Shown in pieces: positions 1-10,845 of a stretch of DNA of 64,000 nucleotides. The stretch is from Exophiala sp. HKRS030 (lineage: Eukaryota; Ascomycota; Eurotiomycetes; Chaetothyriales; Herpotrichiellaceae), in assembly GCA_023897205.1 (NCBI GenBank), contig JAHWDD010000003.1, forward strand, positions 4,281,665 through 4,345,664, read 5' to 3'. How positions within the stretch are numbered: the first letter of the stretch is position 1; every line of letters starts with the position of its first letter. Both the position numbers and the translations under genes were made by a program. The notes beneath the pieces are model-generated. The model was not told where the DNA came from. It was given only the letters and a program-made list of their open reading frames with translations, and ran no database searches.

Positions 1-589
1 GCGACCTGGGCATCGAGAGAAGAAAGCCTCCGATAGCAGCAGACACACTGAAGCCAGATTCGAATGGAGATTTTGACTGCAACCCGCGTTGAACGGAAAT
101 ATATGTACGGAATACTGTCTGGATCAAGGACTTATATACATGCACATAGCCAAAACGTACGGATAGTTTGCCGCCGATCATGAAGCGAGAAGCCACTTTA
201 TTTTCCCGCCTCATGATTGCCCACAGCGCCAAACTACAACATAATTTCATCTTGTCATGTCAAACACCATCTCATGCATCATCTGGTAGGCTTTCATTTC
301 GCAGTACATCGACAGTTGGGGCGATTTAGAGCCTGCATGATGGATCAGTATCTCTCATGCCCAATTCTCTTCTGCGTTTGAAGTCGTAACCGAGTCTGGG
401 TACTCAGTAGGAGAAGACGTTACTGGCTTGTATCATGCCTGGTGAGGGCAGCGCCTGTGGCCGCTTCTGAAGCATGATCCGAAGAATTCATTTCGCGAGG
501 CCGTCAACAGGTGTCATTATTGGAATGACCCTGGGCGATTTAGCTCATTATGAGCTCGTGGTATTGGTAGACATTCATCCTTTAGATAG
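1..589. other. Intergenic / window edge, no supported gene
   Basis: No convincing coding region. A 29-codon open frame enters from the left edge (positions 3-92, ending TGA) and could be the tail of a plus-strand gene lying outside the window, but nothing in it is recognisable. The rest is 3' flank of the minus-strand membrane-protein gene. Confidence 0.5.
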
Positions 590-1564
590 TCATGGCACCC
601 ATCGAGACCAAGCTTTTTCGCACGAAGCGGGTGAGCCGGTAGTTTGTCGACTGACAACAGGGACATTTTCGTCGGTGGCATTTTCATTTGTGACCTGAAG
701 ATGTAACCATATCTCAGGACGACTTCCTCTCCGCGCCATTTGTTCGGATTTCCTCCGTTTGATGAGTTTGAGAGAACCATATATCGTTGGAGCGTTGGCG
801 ACAAAGCAGGATACCAATAACTGAATTGAGGCCCACAAGCTTCGTACCGGTTGATATGATGACTCGGCATAGATATAGGCAAGCCGGATACAGGTTATGA
901 TGATGCAGAAGAAGCCCAAAATGAACAGCGCTAGGACGCGTAGCTTTTCGGACAGGGTTCGATGCTTGACGACGATCAAGGGAAAGGAAATGGCCAATAG
1001 GTGTAAGTCCAGAACGATGTTGGTGGCAGACTGGGTGACAAGTTGGATGTAGGCGCGAATACAGGTGCCCGGGTGGGGGTCGACCTGCCAGTATAGTTTG
1101 AATGGTCGACATTCGAGAAAAGTGGCTAGGACAACGGCAATATAGGACAAGGCCAAGGCGACCCAACACATTCTTATCAGGACCGTGGTCCAGCGCGCGC
1201 GGATCTGGAAGATTTGAGAGTAGAAGAGTAACAACAGACAGTTCTGAAGCCAGTAAAAGGTGGTGATGAGTAACCTTGCAATCAGGGCCAGAATGCTTCC
1301 GATTTTGAGTCGGTGGAGATCACCCTCGTCGAAGTATTGCGAGTTGCCATAGATGGCGTCGTTGGAGGTTCCATAGGACAGAACATACTGATTGACGACG
1401 ATACGACCACTGGCGACAGCGATGGCTGCTAGGCAGACCCATGTGCTGACATCAAAGTAGCCAAGTTTGACTCTGGCCGAGACAATTCGGACAAGCAGAA
1501 TGACTATGGCAAAAGCCGTGCAGATGTAACCTGTCACTCGTGCGTCATGGGATGAAGTGATCAT
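590..1564 (-). CDS. Fungal rhodopsin-domain (PTH11-like) seven-TM membrane protein
   Basis: Uninterrupted 324-residue frame from an ATG at 1564. It has about seven hydrophobic helices: roughly residues 10-30, 36-56, 88-118, 128-150, 168-200, 207-228 and 240-262. This fits the fungal rhodopsin domain family (Pfam Fung_rhodopsin / former DUF3112-type) of PTH11-related receptors. Supporting features are the conserved Cys and Arg in the ECRPF segment after TM4, the following extracellular loop with Cys (HPGTC), and a basic cytoplasmic tail (KRRK). There is no N-terminal CFEM domain, so this is the short, CFEM-less class. The ligand is unknown, and many members are unstudied orphan receptors of the plasma membrane. 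A five-codon upstream ORF ends on the start codon (separate entry). Family assignment is firm; receptor function is inference. Confidence 0.82.
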   Translation of the reverse strand: MITSSHDARVTGYICTAFAIVILLVRIVSARVKLGYFDVSTWVCLAAIAVASGRIVVNQYVLSYGTSNDAIYGNSQYFDEGDLHRLKIGSILALIARLLITTFYWLQNCLLLLFYSQIFQIRARWTTVLIRMCWVALALSYIAVVLATFLECRPFKLYWQVDPHPGTCIRAYIQLVTQSATNIVLDLHLLAISFPLIVVKHRTLSEKLRVLALFILGFFCIIITCIRLAYIYAESSYQPVRSLWASIQLLVSCFVANAPTIYGSLKLIKRRKSEQMARRGSRPEIWLHLQVTNENATDENVPVVSRQTTGSPASCEKAWSRWVP

Positions 1565-1578
1565 TGTGGGAGCTTCAT
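1561..1578 (-). other. Five-codon uORF overlapping the start of the rhodopsin-domain gene
   Basis: A minimal upstream ORF (Met-Lys-Leu-Pro-Gln-stop) lies immediately 5' of the membrane-protein gene. Its TGA stop overlaps the main ATG in an ATGA arrangement, a geometry that allows termination-reinitiation. Whether it lies inside the transcript is not shown by the sequence. Confidence 0.35.
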
Positions 1579-3713
1579 TTCCAAGGCAAGTGGGCGTGAT
1601 CTGTCAAGGTGTAGAGGTATGTCCGATACTTGGTGTTGGCGACGGTGAGAGTGATGTCGAAGGGTCTCGAGGACGGCGGCTTAGAGGGAATTGATCGTCA
1701 TTGTTGAGAATCAGGAATTGTGTCTTATCAAGTTATCAACAATGGTGTCAAAGGTGTCGTGCAAGAGTGGGTGAGTGGCACTGTCAAGGTTGAAGAAATT
1801 GGGTGAGAAAACTGGGGAAGGACCTGAAGTGGATGATTTTGGGGGTTGGTTGGACCGAGAGGAGAAGAGAGGAGGGGGGGCGCGCTGAGGCGGCAGTGGG
1901 AGGAGGTTCGGGTGGGTTCTTCCTACCCGAAGTCAATAATTAATTGACCAAGAAGAATCCACTTGCTCCGTACTCCGTGTTTACGTACATGCACAGACTG
2001 GACGGAGAACAAGGGACATAAGAAGTAAAGTAGACGCTATACTTAAGTCATAACCAGTTAGCGACACGCCGGATCATGGGGCCGAGGGACCCTGATTCCT
2101 GGTACCCCCGGGGCCTCATCTTCGTTAAAACATAGGCACCGACTGCAATATGTATCCGTAACCTGATACCTGGATAGGCACTAGCTAAGCATGCATGTTT
2201 GTTTGCCCGTGGCCAGACTCCCGTGTTCGTGGTTCGTGGTTCGTGGTTCGTGGTTCGTGGTTTGTGGTTCGTCGTTCCTACCCAACACACTTATACACTT
2301 GGCGACAATGACCTTGGTGTGGCTTGATGAGGAGAAGCTGAGTCCAATCGTCTGTAACTGGAAGCAGGGAAGTAGGCTACGATCAATCAATAATTCATTG
2401 TTATTGCTAACCCTGCTCATCTTGTTCATTGTAAAACAAGAACTCGGATACCATAAAGAGACCCGGCTCAGCCCAGTCCCCAGAGCTTCCAAACACTCTG
2501 AAACCTGTCCATCTTTCCCATCGACTGTCTAACGTTAATCCCAGTAGTGCGACGTGCGTTTGCTCCTGTGAGGATATGGTCATTCTAATCTGAAATTCCA
2601 TTGCGACAGCACAACCCCCATGACCGTCCACGTTTTCAAATCTGGACCCTTAAACAAGCTACCGTCAGCCTGATTGCGACATGTACCGAATGTCTCGTCC
2701 GAGAAACGAATCCAATCCATTCGCTCAATGCAACTCGTGTGGGCTATTGCTTGGGATCTAGCTGCACTCTCACATAATCTCACCTGCTACGAGGCATCGC
2801 ACAAGCATGGCGGGACGACAGACCAGCAACTCCTGTTCGCGACAGCAAGAGTATAACGCCTTTGCGTCTCTTTCTCTTGGTGCCAGAATCGTCGTCAGCA
2901 CATTGCCAGATGGTGCCAGGGGTCAGTCAATAGTGCTGTATTTCTGTTGCTCCAGGGGTCCAGGGACTTGTAACCCGTAAGAAACGTGGTCGCAACAGGA
3001 ATAGCACATATCATTGTCCTTTTTGGCTATACTAATCCCTACTCCGTAGTCACTCCGAAAATTGCCATTTGGCGAGTACGAGGTCACAAATTGGTTCAGA
3101 GACATTCGTTGTCGACGATTTCCAAAGGCTGTGTCCAGGCTCTGGCATGACGGTGATAAAGCAGACTTCTAGCAGAACAAGACAACCATCTCTGATTATA
3201 CAGCACAGTCAAATGTGTCTGATGTGTCACGATTCATGCAAGACAGCAAAATGCATTCGTAAATTTGTAATCCGCCAGTTGCCAGCCGCCAGCCGCCATC
3301 CGCCATCCGGTATTCTCCATTTCGTTCGACGCGCAGATTCTCGTGTGTAGAGGGCCATGCTTCTCTCTCGTCCTTTTCGTTCCATCATCTTACAGGTCTG
3401 ATCCAATACAACGAGGAAGATAATCGACTGTAAGGTCTCGCATTCCCAGCTCCTCGGATTTATGTTGTTCCGCTCCGCATAGCCCCTCGTGACCTACTGT
3501 CGCGCCGCGCTTTGCCTTCACGCGTAGAGTGCATTTCGCGCTTCGGTTGACTTTTTGTAGCGATCAATGAACTGACTTAGTCGATTCACTTGCAGATTGA
3601 TTCGTCATAACACAGATCTTATCGCTCGGAATAGCAGTTACTCAATATTGAGCCCTGCTACCATGATGTGTTGAGCGTTGTGATCTCCCCCTGCAACAGT
3701 AACCCGTGTCATC
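1579..3713. other. Long intergenic region between two divergent genes
   Basis: No recognisable coding region on either strand; the open frames are short, overlapping and lack family motifs. It contains a seven-copy heptamer array at 2225-2273, a near-copy of the window-wide 9-mer at 1971 and an exact copy at 3040-3048. The last few hundred bases must hold the HAT1 promoter and 5' UTR. Confidence 0.5.
2225..2273 (+). repeat. Heptanucleotide minisatellite, unit GTTCGTG, 7 copies
   Basis: Five perfect copies of GTTCGTG are followed by two one-base variants, with a period of exactly 7. The array lies between genes. Confidence 0.9.
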
Positions 3714-5232
3714 ATGGCCGCTTCGTCGGATGAGTGTAAGTATTGCGCCCAATGTCCAGATTGTGCCTCACTAAGTCGCCTCAGGGTCCGTCAACGCCAA
3801 CGACGCAGTCCATGTATCCATTGTTCAGCCAGGAACCGACAAGCTTATCACCAGACATGACTTCCACCCAGAATTTACCTACCCCATCGTGGGCGAAGCG
3901 GAACAGATCTTTGGCTACAAGGATCTAGATATTTGTGTTCAATTTGCTGCTCATGACCTTCGACCACATGTTAAGATTTCCTACTCGAAAAAATTCCCCA
4001 CCGTCGGTACCACGAGCGCTCTCAATCTCATCGAAACCCTAAACCCTTTTTTACCTCCGGCGGCATTTGAGCAGAACTTCGAGTCAGCAGTGCTGGAAGA
4101 CACAGGCGCAAAGGATTGGACTCCACCGGGTGTCAAGGTCAAGGAGTACAAGAGAGATGGCAAGTTCTTCGAGGTTTGGGCCGGTTCACTGCTCGACACT
4201 CGCATGCGACTGCTCGTGGACAACATTCAGATTCTTATTGTCTTCTTCATTGAAGGTGGCCAATTCATCAACCTAGAAGATGTCGATTGGACCCTGGATC
4301 GATGGCGAGTCTACTTGGTCTATCAAAAATCGCAGCCACCCAATCCCAAGACCTCGGCATACTCCTTTGTAGGATATGCAACCACTTATCGCTTCTACAA
4401 ATTTCAACCCATCAAGTCGCAAGCAGAAGATTTTATTTCTCCTCGCTCCCAAAAAATCACCCCAAACGAACTGTCATCTCGCCTGCGAATCTCACAATTC
4501 CTCGTAACCCCTCCTTATCAGAAATCAGGTCATGGATCAGCTCTGTATCAAGCAATTTATTCAGAAGTAATGGCTGATGCAACAATAGTAGAACTGACAG
4601 TGGAAGACCCTAGCGAAGAGTTCGATAAACTTCGAGACATGAACGACTTTGACGTATTGGAGCCGGAATTCAAGGCCGCTGATATCAAGATCAATTCATC
4701 ACCGTTCAGCTCTTCGGAAAGAGGAAGGGTCAAGCGTGTTCCCACTGGCACACTATTGCCATTGACTAAATTGCAGGAGATTCGAGCCAGAAACAAGATC
4801 GCGAATCGACAATTTGCACGAATGGTGGAGATGTTCCTTCTTGCGCAGATACCACATTCACGTCGTGCATCTGGTGGAGCATCATTGACAAGTCTGCTAG
4901 TCCGAGGCCCGCGGGCGCCGAACGCTGATGATCGGAATTATTACTGGTGGCGTTTGCTCTTGAAGCAACGTATCTTGAAGAAGAACAAGGACTTGTTGCA
5001 ACAAATCCCGCTTGAAGAGCGCTTTCCTCAAATCGAAGATAGTACTCGAGCACAAGAGGATGAGTATGAAGGTCTCATTCTGACATATGCACTTCGAAGG
5101 AGTAGAGAGGGCGACTCCAGCGGCAATGGCTCTTCATCGTCAGTGACAGTAAGGAAGAGAAAGGTGGTAGACTCGGACGATGAAGATTCGGAGGGTGCGA
5201 GTGAATCGTCCAAAAGACCAAAGGCGGCCTGA
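3714..5232 (+). CDS. hat1: Histone acetyltransferase type B catalytic subunit
   Basis: Two exons: 3714-3735 and 3785-5232 (GT at 3736, AG at 3783-3784), giving 489 residues, normal for fungal HAT1. The protein acetylates newly made histone H4 before chromatin deposition, with an HAT2/RbAp48 partner. The N-terminal Hat1_N domain is clear (HPEFTYPIVGEAEQIFGYKDL, residues about 37-57). The GNAT acetyl-CoA loop is visible as QKSGHG after RISQFLVTPPY, and the conserved VEDPSEEF follows about 27 residues later; in the family the acidic residue here is catalytic. The C-terminus is acidic and serine-rich with basic clusters suited to nuclear import. The short first exon is supported because only splicing restores the conserved N-terminal domain. 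Converges with CTK3. Confidence 0.95.
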
Positions 5233-5474
5233 ATTGTGTAGGGAAGCATTGACAGAGGCGATGGCCGCTCGACAGGAGCTGCGCAAAGTGCCGCTAGCGA
5301 CCATGAAAAGGCCAGGAGTTTGAGTGTCTTGACTTGGGGTTCTGGTGGTAGTTCCGTGGATACGATCTTCTTTCGTCCAAGGAAAGCAGTCCGTAGAACT
5401 GTGGCATGAGATACGCCAGCTTCAAACACCGTTTCAATCCAGACAGCTCCCCTTTGCAAGCTGATTGTTGTTGA

Positions 5475-6341
5475 TCAACGTACCAATAGAGCTTGACGAT
5501 AGCGCACGAACTGTAGCCTTTCCTCGGCCTCTTCATCAGCGATGACATGCTCATCCTCGCCAAGTGTACTTCCCTCGTCCCACATCTTGTCCAGCTCTTG
5601 ATCATCGTCGCCAGCAACAGCCCACATACTCTCGCGCAGGCGTTTATTTCTCTCTCGATCCTCTTCTATCCTCTGTTCGATGGCACGCTTATCCACCTTT
5701 GACACACCGCCGTTTTGTCTGCCGCCATGAGAGCCCGCCGTTCTCGGGGTGACTCGACTGCTTTCGGGGCCGCCGTCTGGTGCAGTGGCTGTTGCGGCCG
5801 ACGCAGCCATGGCGGCATTCGCGTTCGTCGAAGCAGATGCCGCCGTTGCCGTGGCTATGTCGTCGCCAACTCCTCCAGCACCGCCCTCTATCCCCTTCAT
5901 GTCCTCATCTTCCAGTAGCCTCCCCATACTCTCCTCCTTGACCTTCAACCCACCCTCAATGCCCGCTACCACCTCGGCGTCCAAAACCCCCTTCTCGCCC
6001 AGCTGTACAACTACGCGCCTCACGACTTTGACATTGGCGCCGCTCTGGGCCACGGCATCGACGATCCGCACAATGTCGCGCCGCACCATCTCCACGTAGA
6101 CCTTGTGTCCGCCGTCCTTGAGGTTGACATCGGCGTGGTGCTCGAGAAAATACATGATGTTGGCCCGGTTGTTCATGTTGTTCCCGCGCTCGAGGTTTTC
6201 CAGGATGCAGCTGTGTAGGTCTTCATCCATGTCTCGGTGTTTTAGTGCGTAGTGTGCGGCCTTTTGCGATGCCGTCGTCGATGCCGACAAGTGTGTGAGA
6301 AGGTTCGTGAAGCGAAGCCGCACTTCGAAGGGGTCCGCCAT
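5475..6341 (-). CDS. ctk3: CTD kinase subunit gamma (CTK3 family)
   Basis: ATG at 6341, 288 residues as an uninterrupted frame. CTK3 is the accessory subunit of the CTDK-I kinase that phosphorylates the RNA polymerase II C-terminal domain during elongation. The N-terminal CTK3/CID-like fold is recognisable over residues 1-120 (start MADPFEVRLRF; SQKAAHYALKHRDMDEDLHSCIL; NRANIMYFLEH; RRDIVRIVDAV). An Ala/Ser-rich linker follows, then a conserved charged C-terminal segment (RIEEDRERNKRLRESMWAV). The true 3' end is uncertain: a GTACGT donor-like site sits at the last codons, and a downstream exon (about 5294-5400) could replace the final residues. It shares a 606-bp divergent spacer with the P5C reductase gene. 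Confidence 0.88.
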   Translation of the reverse strand: MADPFEVRLRFTNLLTHLSASTTASQKAAHYALKHRDMDEDLHSCILENLERGNNMNNRANIMYFLEHHADVNLKDGGHKVYVEMVRRDIVRIVDAVAQSGANVKVVRRVVVQLGEKGVLDAEVVAGIEGGLKVKEESMGRLLEDEDMKGIEGGAGGVGDDIATATAASASTNANAAMAASAATATAPDGGPESSRVTPRTAGSHGGRQNGGVSKVDKRAIEQRIEEDRERNKRLRESMWAVAGDDDQELDKMWDEGSTLGEDEHVIADEEAEERLQFVRYRQALLVR

Positions 6342-6947
6342 TGTGCTGGGATTGAGGATATCGTGTCTTGTAGTGGGGTCGGGGTAGGTTCAAGGTGGAG
6401 GGAGGGGATAGTGATAGTGAACAGTCGGTGCGGTGTGGTCAACGATTCTCAGACGAGAAGCGGCCTTGCGGACGATCGTGGAGTTGGGTGGAGGGCGGGG
6501 TTCATAAGGCTCGTCCCTTTGTTTATTTGAATGTATCTATCAAATTTGGATATTCTGCTCTCTCATAGGAGGCAGGCATCGATGGCAGTGGTGCAAAGAG
6601 TTGAGTTGTATGTCCTGAGTAGTCTTTCTTTGGCCACAGCCAGGTCCAGCAGCCTGATTGGCTTGTCCCTTGCAGACGGACAGGCGAGTCAAGAAGTCCG
6701 AGTATATTTCGACCATGCGAGAGAAAAATAATTCTGCGCCGTTCCCCGCATACTTGCAATCAATAAATCTACTCGACCTAATCGGTATTCTACTACACTC
6801 CCAACCACGCCCTTCCCAGGACAACCTTGTCTCTCAAAGATCCAGCATAAAGGTTGAGACCATTCTTCATTCCTTGTGTCCGTCCTGACCGCAGTCACCC
6901 ATTTTCGCACAAAACAGTACCTAGCTGCAACGACAATCGCTCCCACT
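6342..6947. other. Divergent promoter region CTK3 / PRO3
   Basis: 606 bp between two divergent start codons. It presumably contains both promoters and 5' UTRs. I see no repeat, RNA gene or recognisable operator. Confidence 0.4.
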
Positions 6948-7979
6948 ATGGCGACGGCGCTCCGCTCCATCAACGGCCTCAGTGGCTTCGATACGTCCAA
7001 TTCTAAGCCAATGACTCTCACGATCCTCGGCTGTGGCACTCTCGGCATCGCCATCCTCAGCGGTATTTTGTCCAGTATCAGCACGACATCTTCATCTCCC
7101 TCTCCAGCCTACCCAGACTCCGGGACCGCTACCCCCACGACAGATGGCCCACCACAAAGAACACCGACCAATTTCATTGCACTCGTCCGGCGGCCCGAGT
7201 CTTCCAAGCGCATCAAACGAGCTGTCGCCGAGTACACATCGACGCCGGTGACGATCTATCAGAATGAAAATGTGCGAGGTGTGACCGCCGCAGACGTCGT
7301 CATCCTCGGCTGCAAACCCTACATGGTCGCCGACATCCTGCGTGAAGAAGGCGTCAAGGAAGCTCTTGCAGGAAAACTATTGATCTCCATCTGCGCCGGT
7401 GTGCCTGTAGAGCAGATCGGAAGGGCACTATACGGAGAATCATATCCGCAGGGGATCCCCGAAGACGCATGTAGGATCGTGCGCGTTATGCCCAACACGG
7501 CCGCCGTTGTGCGCGAGAGCATGACCGTCATCGCTACGAGTACACCACCTTTACCGCCTGATCAAAATGCCCTGGTGGAATGGATCTTCACGCGTATTGG
7601 TAGAGTCGTCCATCTGCCGCCGAGCATGATGGATGTCTCGACCGCACTGTGCGGATCTGGCCCGGCATTCCTGGCCTTGATGATGGAGAGTCTGGCCGAC
7701 GGAGCTGTCGCTATGGGTCTGCCGAGGGCGGAGGCGCAATTGATGGCTGCTCAGACAATGAGAGGTACGGCTGGAATGGTATTGGCTGGCGAGCACCCTG
7801 CTTTGGTCAGAGAAAAAGTGAGCACACCTGGTGGGTGCACCATTGGTGGGCTGTTGGTGCTTGAAGAAGGAAGGGTCAGGGGTACAGTGGCAAGGAGTGT
7901 CAGGGAGGCGACTGTTGTGGCTTCACAGTTGGGAAGAGGCGTTAGCGGCGTCAATGGCACAAGGTTCGAGAGGCAATAA
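6948..7979 (+). CDS. pro3: Pyrroline-5-carboxylate reductase
   Basis: Intronless, 343 residues from the first ATG of the frame at 6948. It catalyses the last step of proline synthesis, NAD(P)H-dependent reduction of pyrroline-5-carboxylate. The N-terminal Rossmann motif GCGTLG follows a beta strand at residues 24-34. The middle has VVILGCKPYMV and the RVMPNTAAVVRES segment. The C-terminal family signature is complete (TPGGCTIGGLLVLEEGRVRGTVARSV). The protein is slightly longer than bacterial ProC because of a Ser/Thr/Pro-rich insert at about residues 45-70, as is common in filamentous fungi. Probably cytosolic. Converges with MNP1. Confidence 0.95.
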   Translation: MATALRSINGLSGFDTSNSKPMTLTILGCGTLGIAILSGILSSISTTSSSPSPAYPDSGTATPTTDGPPQRTPTNFIALVRRPESSKRIKRAVAEYTSTPVTIYQNENVRGVTAADVVILGCKPYMVADILREEGVKEALAGKLLISICAGVPVEQIGRALYGESYPQGIPEDACRIVRVMPNTAAVVRESMTVIATSTPPLPPDQNALVEWIFTRIGRVVHLPPSMMDVSTALCGSGPAFLALMMESLADGAVAMGLPRAEAQLMAAQTMRGTAGMVLAGEHPALVREKVSTPGGCTIGGLLVLEEGRVRGTVARSVREATVVASQLGRGVSGVNGTRFERQ

Positions 7980-8409
7980 GTATATAGCAAAAGCTCATGG
8001 GTAATTGGCAATGAATGATTCAATGAAACGAGAAGGATGCACTTGACTGCCGCGCGGAAGTGGCACGGAGCTCTATCAATTGTACAAGGTTGGATTTTTG
8101 ATGGTTGAAGTTCCTCCCAAGGTTGTAGTATACATAGTCGAAATCGAACAACTTTCTAAGCCACTTATCTAGAGGCCGAGCTAAACTGTACAACCTATCT
8201 CTCCAATCTGCCAGGCGCGCCATGCATTTCTTCTTCCGGTCGCGCACGGAAAATGTGAGATCACAGATATGAGCGATGGTGCTTGTATAGACGGTCGCAT
8301 TCGATACTGTCACCCAGTCTTAGAGAACTGCAGCGCGCCGTTCTTAGCAAATTGTGTCTTCTCTACTCAGGAGCTCCCTCGAGATCTCGCTCCGTCGCTT
8401 TTCACGAGC
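7980..8409. other. Intergenic 3' flanks of PRO3 and MNP1
   Basis: 430 bp between convergent stop codons. Nothing beyond presumed 3' UTRs is visible. Confidence 0.4.
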
Positions 8410-9073
8410 TTAGTCCATGCTAACGACGGCACCCAGTGCCTTGAAGGCGCTGATCATCTTCTCCGCATCGTCCTTGGGTACACTTTCTTTCAGCAATTTG
8501 GGTGCAGATTCGACAAACTTTTTGCTGTCCACTAAACTCAGTCCGAGCAAAGATTTGACTTCTTTGATGATCTTAGGTTTGGCGCCGGCATCGAAGGATT
8601 CGAGTTTGACATTGAAGAGAGTCTTTGCTGCTGGGGCTGGGGCGGCTTCTTCCTCTTCCACAGGAGCGGCGGCGGCGGCACCAGCTCCAGGAGCTGCAGC
8701 AGGAGCCGCAAATGCCATGTCTGGAATGTTGAGGCGAGACTTGAAACAACAGTGTCAGCACGTGAAAGTACGGTTGAGAAATGTTTTTGCCTACCTTCAA
8801 GCTTGCAACCAAATCAGCTGTTTCCAACAATGTCAATTGAGATATTTGGTCAACAATTGCCGCAATCTTAGGGCTCGTAGCAGCGGCTGCCGCATCAGTA
8901 GATTGCCATCGCCGTGAAGAAGTGGTAGGTCCATTCCTCCTCTGTTGTTGGGGGGTGTTAATGGAGTAGCTTGATGATGATAGACGGAGACATTGAGAGG
9001 AGAGACTTCGTTTCTGGGTTCGAGCAATGAGCTGGCAGGACCGGTATGTTGCTGATGGGAGTTTTTGCGACAT
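8410..9073 (-). CDS. mnp1: Mitochondrial large-subunit ribosomal protein bL12m (L7/L12)
   Basis: Two exons, 9073-8795 and 8739-8410, with a 55-nt intron, giving 202 residues. Splicing at the TTTCAAG acceptor is chosen because it restores the L12 motif LVASLKSRLNIPDM across the junction. The N-terminus is a basic, Ser-rich mitochondrial presequence. The Ala/Pro/Glu-rich hinge and the complete C-terminal L12 domain follow (FNVKLESFDAGAKPKIIKEV through AFKALGAVVSM). It forms the stalk of the mitoribosome that recruits translation factors. The divergent 405-bp spacer shared with TLS1 contains a CACGTG palindrome. Confidence 0.94.
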
Positions 9074-9478
9074 TTTGAAGGTTGACGGGAGCTTTTGAGA
9101 CCACTTGCCCACGTTGTAAGGTCGGTAATGTGGTTGAAGATCAGGTCGTGAAGGTGCAGTCTATTTTCCAAAATGTCGATGAACCGCGCATCCAATCGAT
9201 GGAAACTTCCCTACTTTCCCTTTTGAGCCAACGGGGAGGAGAATGCCAAGGCCACGTGACTAGTCACTCGACTTCTTCCGTCAGGCAAATCAAATGCAAT
9301 CATGCTTCCTCTTGAGATGATCGACGGTCAGTCCTAGCCTTAGACCAAACCTAGGCTGAAGTCTTTCGTGCCTTCAAATGGCTTCCTAGAGCGGCAAAAA
9401 GAGCGGCAACATGTGTATATGCTGACACAAAAATCCCAATCTTAGACTTCCATTGAGTCGAGGCATATACTACTTCAT
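9074..9478. other. Divergent promoter region MNP1 / TLS1
   Basis: 405 bp between divergent start codons, containing the CACGTG-palindrome element listed separately. No other distinct element was seen. Confidence 0.4.
9253..9267. promoter_or_regulatory. CACGTG box fused to a 12-bp perfect palindrome
   Basis: CACGTG (9253-9258) overlaps the perfect palindrome GTGACTAGTCAC (9256-9267). It lies about 180 bp upstream of MNP1 and 210 bp upstream of TLS1. CACGTG is the classical target of bHLH factors such as Cbf1. Regulation of either gene is inference. Confidence 0.45.
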
Positions 9479-10845
9479 ATGGAGGAAGCTCCCATCTTCC
9501 GCGCTTCCAAGCGCAGGAAACACCTCAGAATTCAAGAAGAGCCACCTGAAGATCTTCTTCAGGTTGAAGAAAAGGATCAACAAAGCGCCCACGGACCGAA
9601 TTCGCGAGCTCATCCGGAGTCTGACGATTCCAACGAGGAGACACCTTCAAATGGAGGCGTAGTTCGAGCGCGAAAGAACTTCCGTCGACCAGTGACAGGA
9701 GTATCGTTCTCCAACAACAAAGTCGGGAATACGTCTTCTGATGGGAACCCGAGATCATCGCTCGTCAAGGCAACCGACGAGTCGACTCGCAAACCGATCG
9801 ATATAACAGATCGTTTCGTGAGCAGTACTGGACAAGTCGTAAATGTCGATCAGCATATGTTCGTCTTCCCCGACTCCATGAATATAAACCTTGGATCAAT
9901 TCCACTGTGCAGGAATTTGCTAACGAGATAAGGGTGGCATTCATAGATTCAGAATTGGCTAAACGTCGCAATGGACAATTCACCTCAACTTCCGTCGACC
10001 AGTCACACTTAAACTCCTTTGAGAAAGACCACAACGACGAAGTTGCTGGTCAACAAAATCACACCTCGACCCCGGACGCAGGCCAACGAATATCAGCATC
10101 TGACCTGCCACCGCCGCCTGTGGCGTCTTCGTCAGTCCGTTCATCAATCAACCAGTTAACCGAAGTCGATCTCGGCGCATCGACGTACGAGACGAACCTT
10201 CTTCGCACAAAGCAAGCCCTCGAACGTGCTCGTCTAGGCCTCCCTCCCCTATCCAACGAGCCCAAGCCACCTAAACCGCGCAAACCACGCATCGGGCGCG
10301 ACGGGAAGCCGATGAAACCACGTCCTCCGCGCAAACGTCGCAACAGCGAGGACATCGCACGCGACGCACTCGTCGAGAGTCTCCTGCACGAGAACAAATT
10401 TGGCATCTACGAACCTCCCGCCTCCAACGCCCAGACCTCGACAAGCATCGACACTAGCATCAGATCTACTACCACCAACACCTCTGTACCCACAACCCTC
10501 CCTCCCGCAGGCATATCCAACTCCACGCCCCAAAACGAAGCCGACGCCGACGCCGAAGCCGACGACGCAGTCGCCGAGCAATTCCGCCAGGAATTCATGG
10601 ACGCCATGGCCGAGCGCCACCACCGGCACAAAGCCAGCACGCAACCCAAAGCACCCGGTGGCGGCGGCGGAGGAGCGTCTGGGCCGGGCGGCAGCGGCAG
10701 CGGAGCCGCCGAACCAAAGGGGCCCAAACTCGGTGGGAGTCGTGCCGCCAGAGCGAGGATGGCGCAGATGCGCCAGCAACAGCAACAGCAGCAGGGTCAA
10801 GGTGGTGGTGGTGGCGGTGGGACGGCAGTGGTGGGCAAGAAATGA
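9479..10845 (+). CDS. tls1: TLS1 / HCA59 (C9orf78-like) spliceosome-associated protein
   Basis: Two exons, 9479-9858 and 9933-10845, 430 residues. The 74-nt intron has a perfect GCTAAC branch site, and its removal restores the family core VDQHMVAFIDSELAKRR. Other family features are the N-terminal FRASKRRKHLR, the RARKNFRRPVTGVSF segment, and the downstream ETNLLRTKQALERARLGLPPL. Members (S. pombe Tls1, human C9orf78) bind the U5/Brr2 part of the spliceosome and affect telomere and heterochromatin gene splicing. After the conserved part come a basic Pro/Lys/Arg tract (RKPRIGRDGKPMKPRPPRKRR) and a low-complexity tail with poly-Gly and a seven-Gln run. Function is assigned by family. Confidence 0.85.

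Noticed and set aside
3..92. 29-codon tail of a possible plus-strand gene at the left edge
   Set aside because: Too short to recognise and two other frames are closed by chance-level stops; no evidence for a gene.
10249..10800. Long antisense frames over TLS1
   Set aside because: Produced by the GC-rich, low-complexity coding strand of TLS1 (poly-Gly, poly-Pro/Arg).
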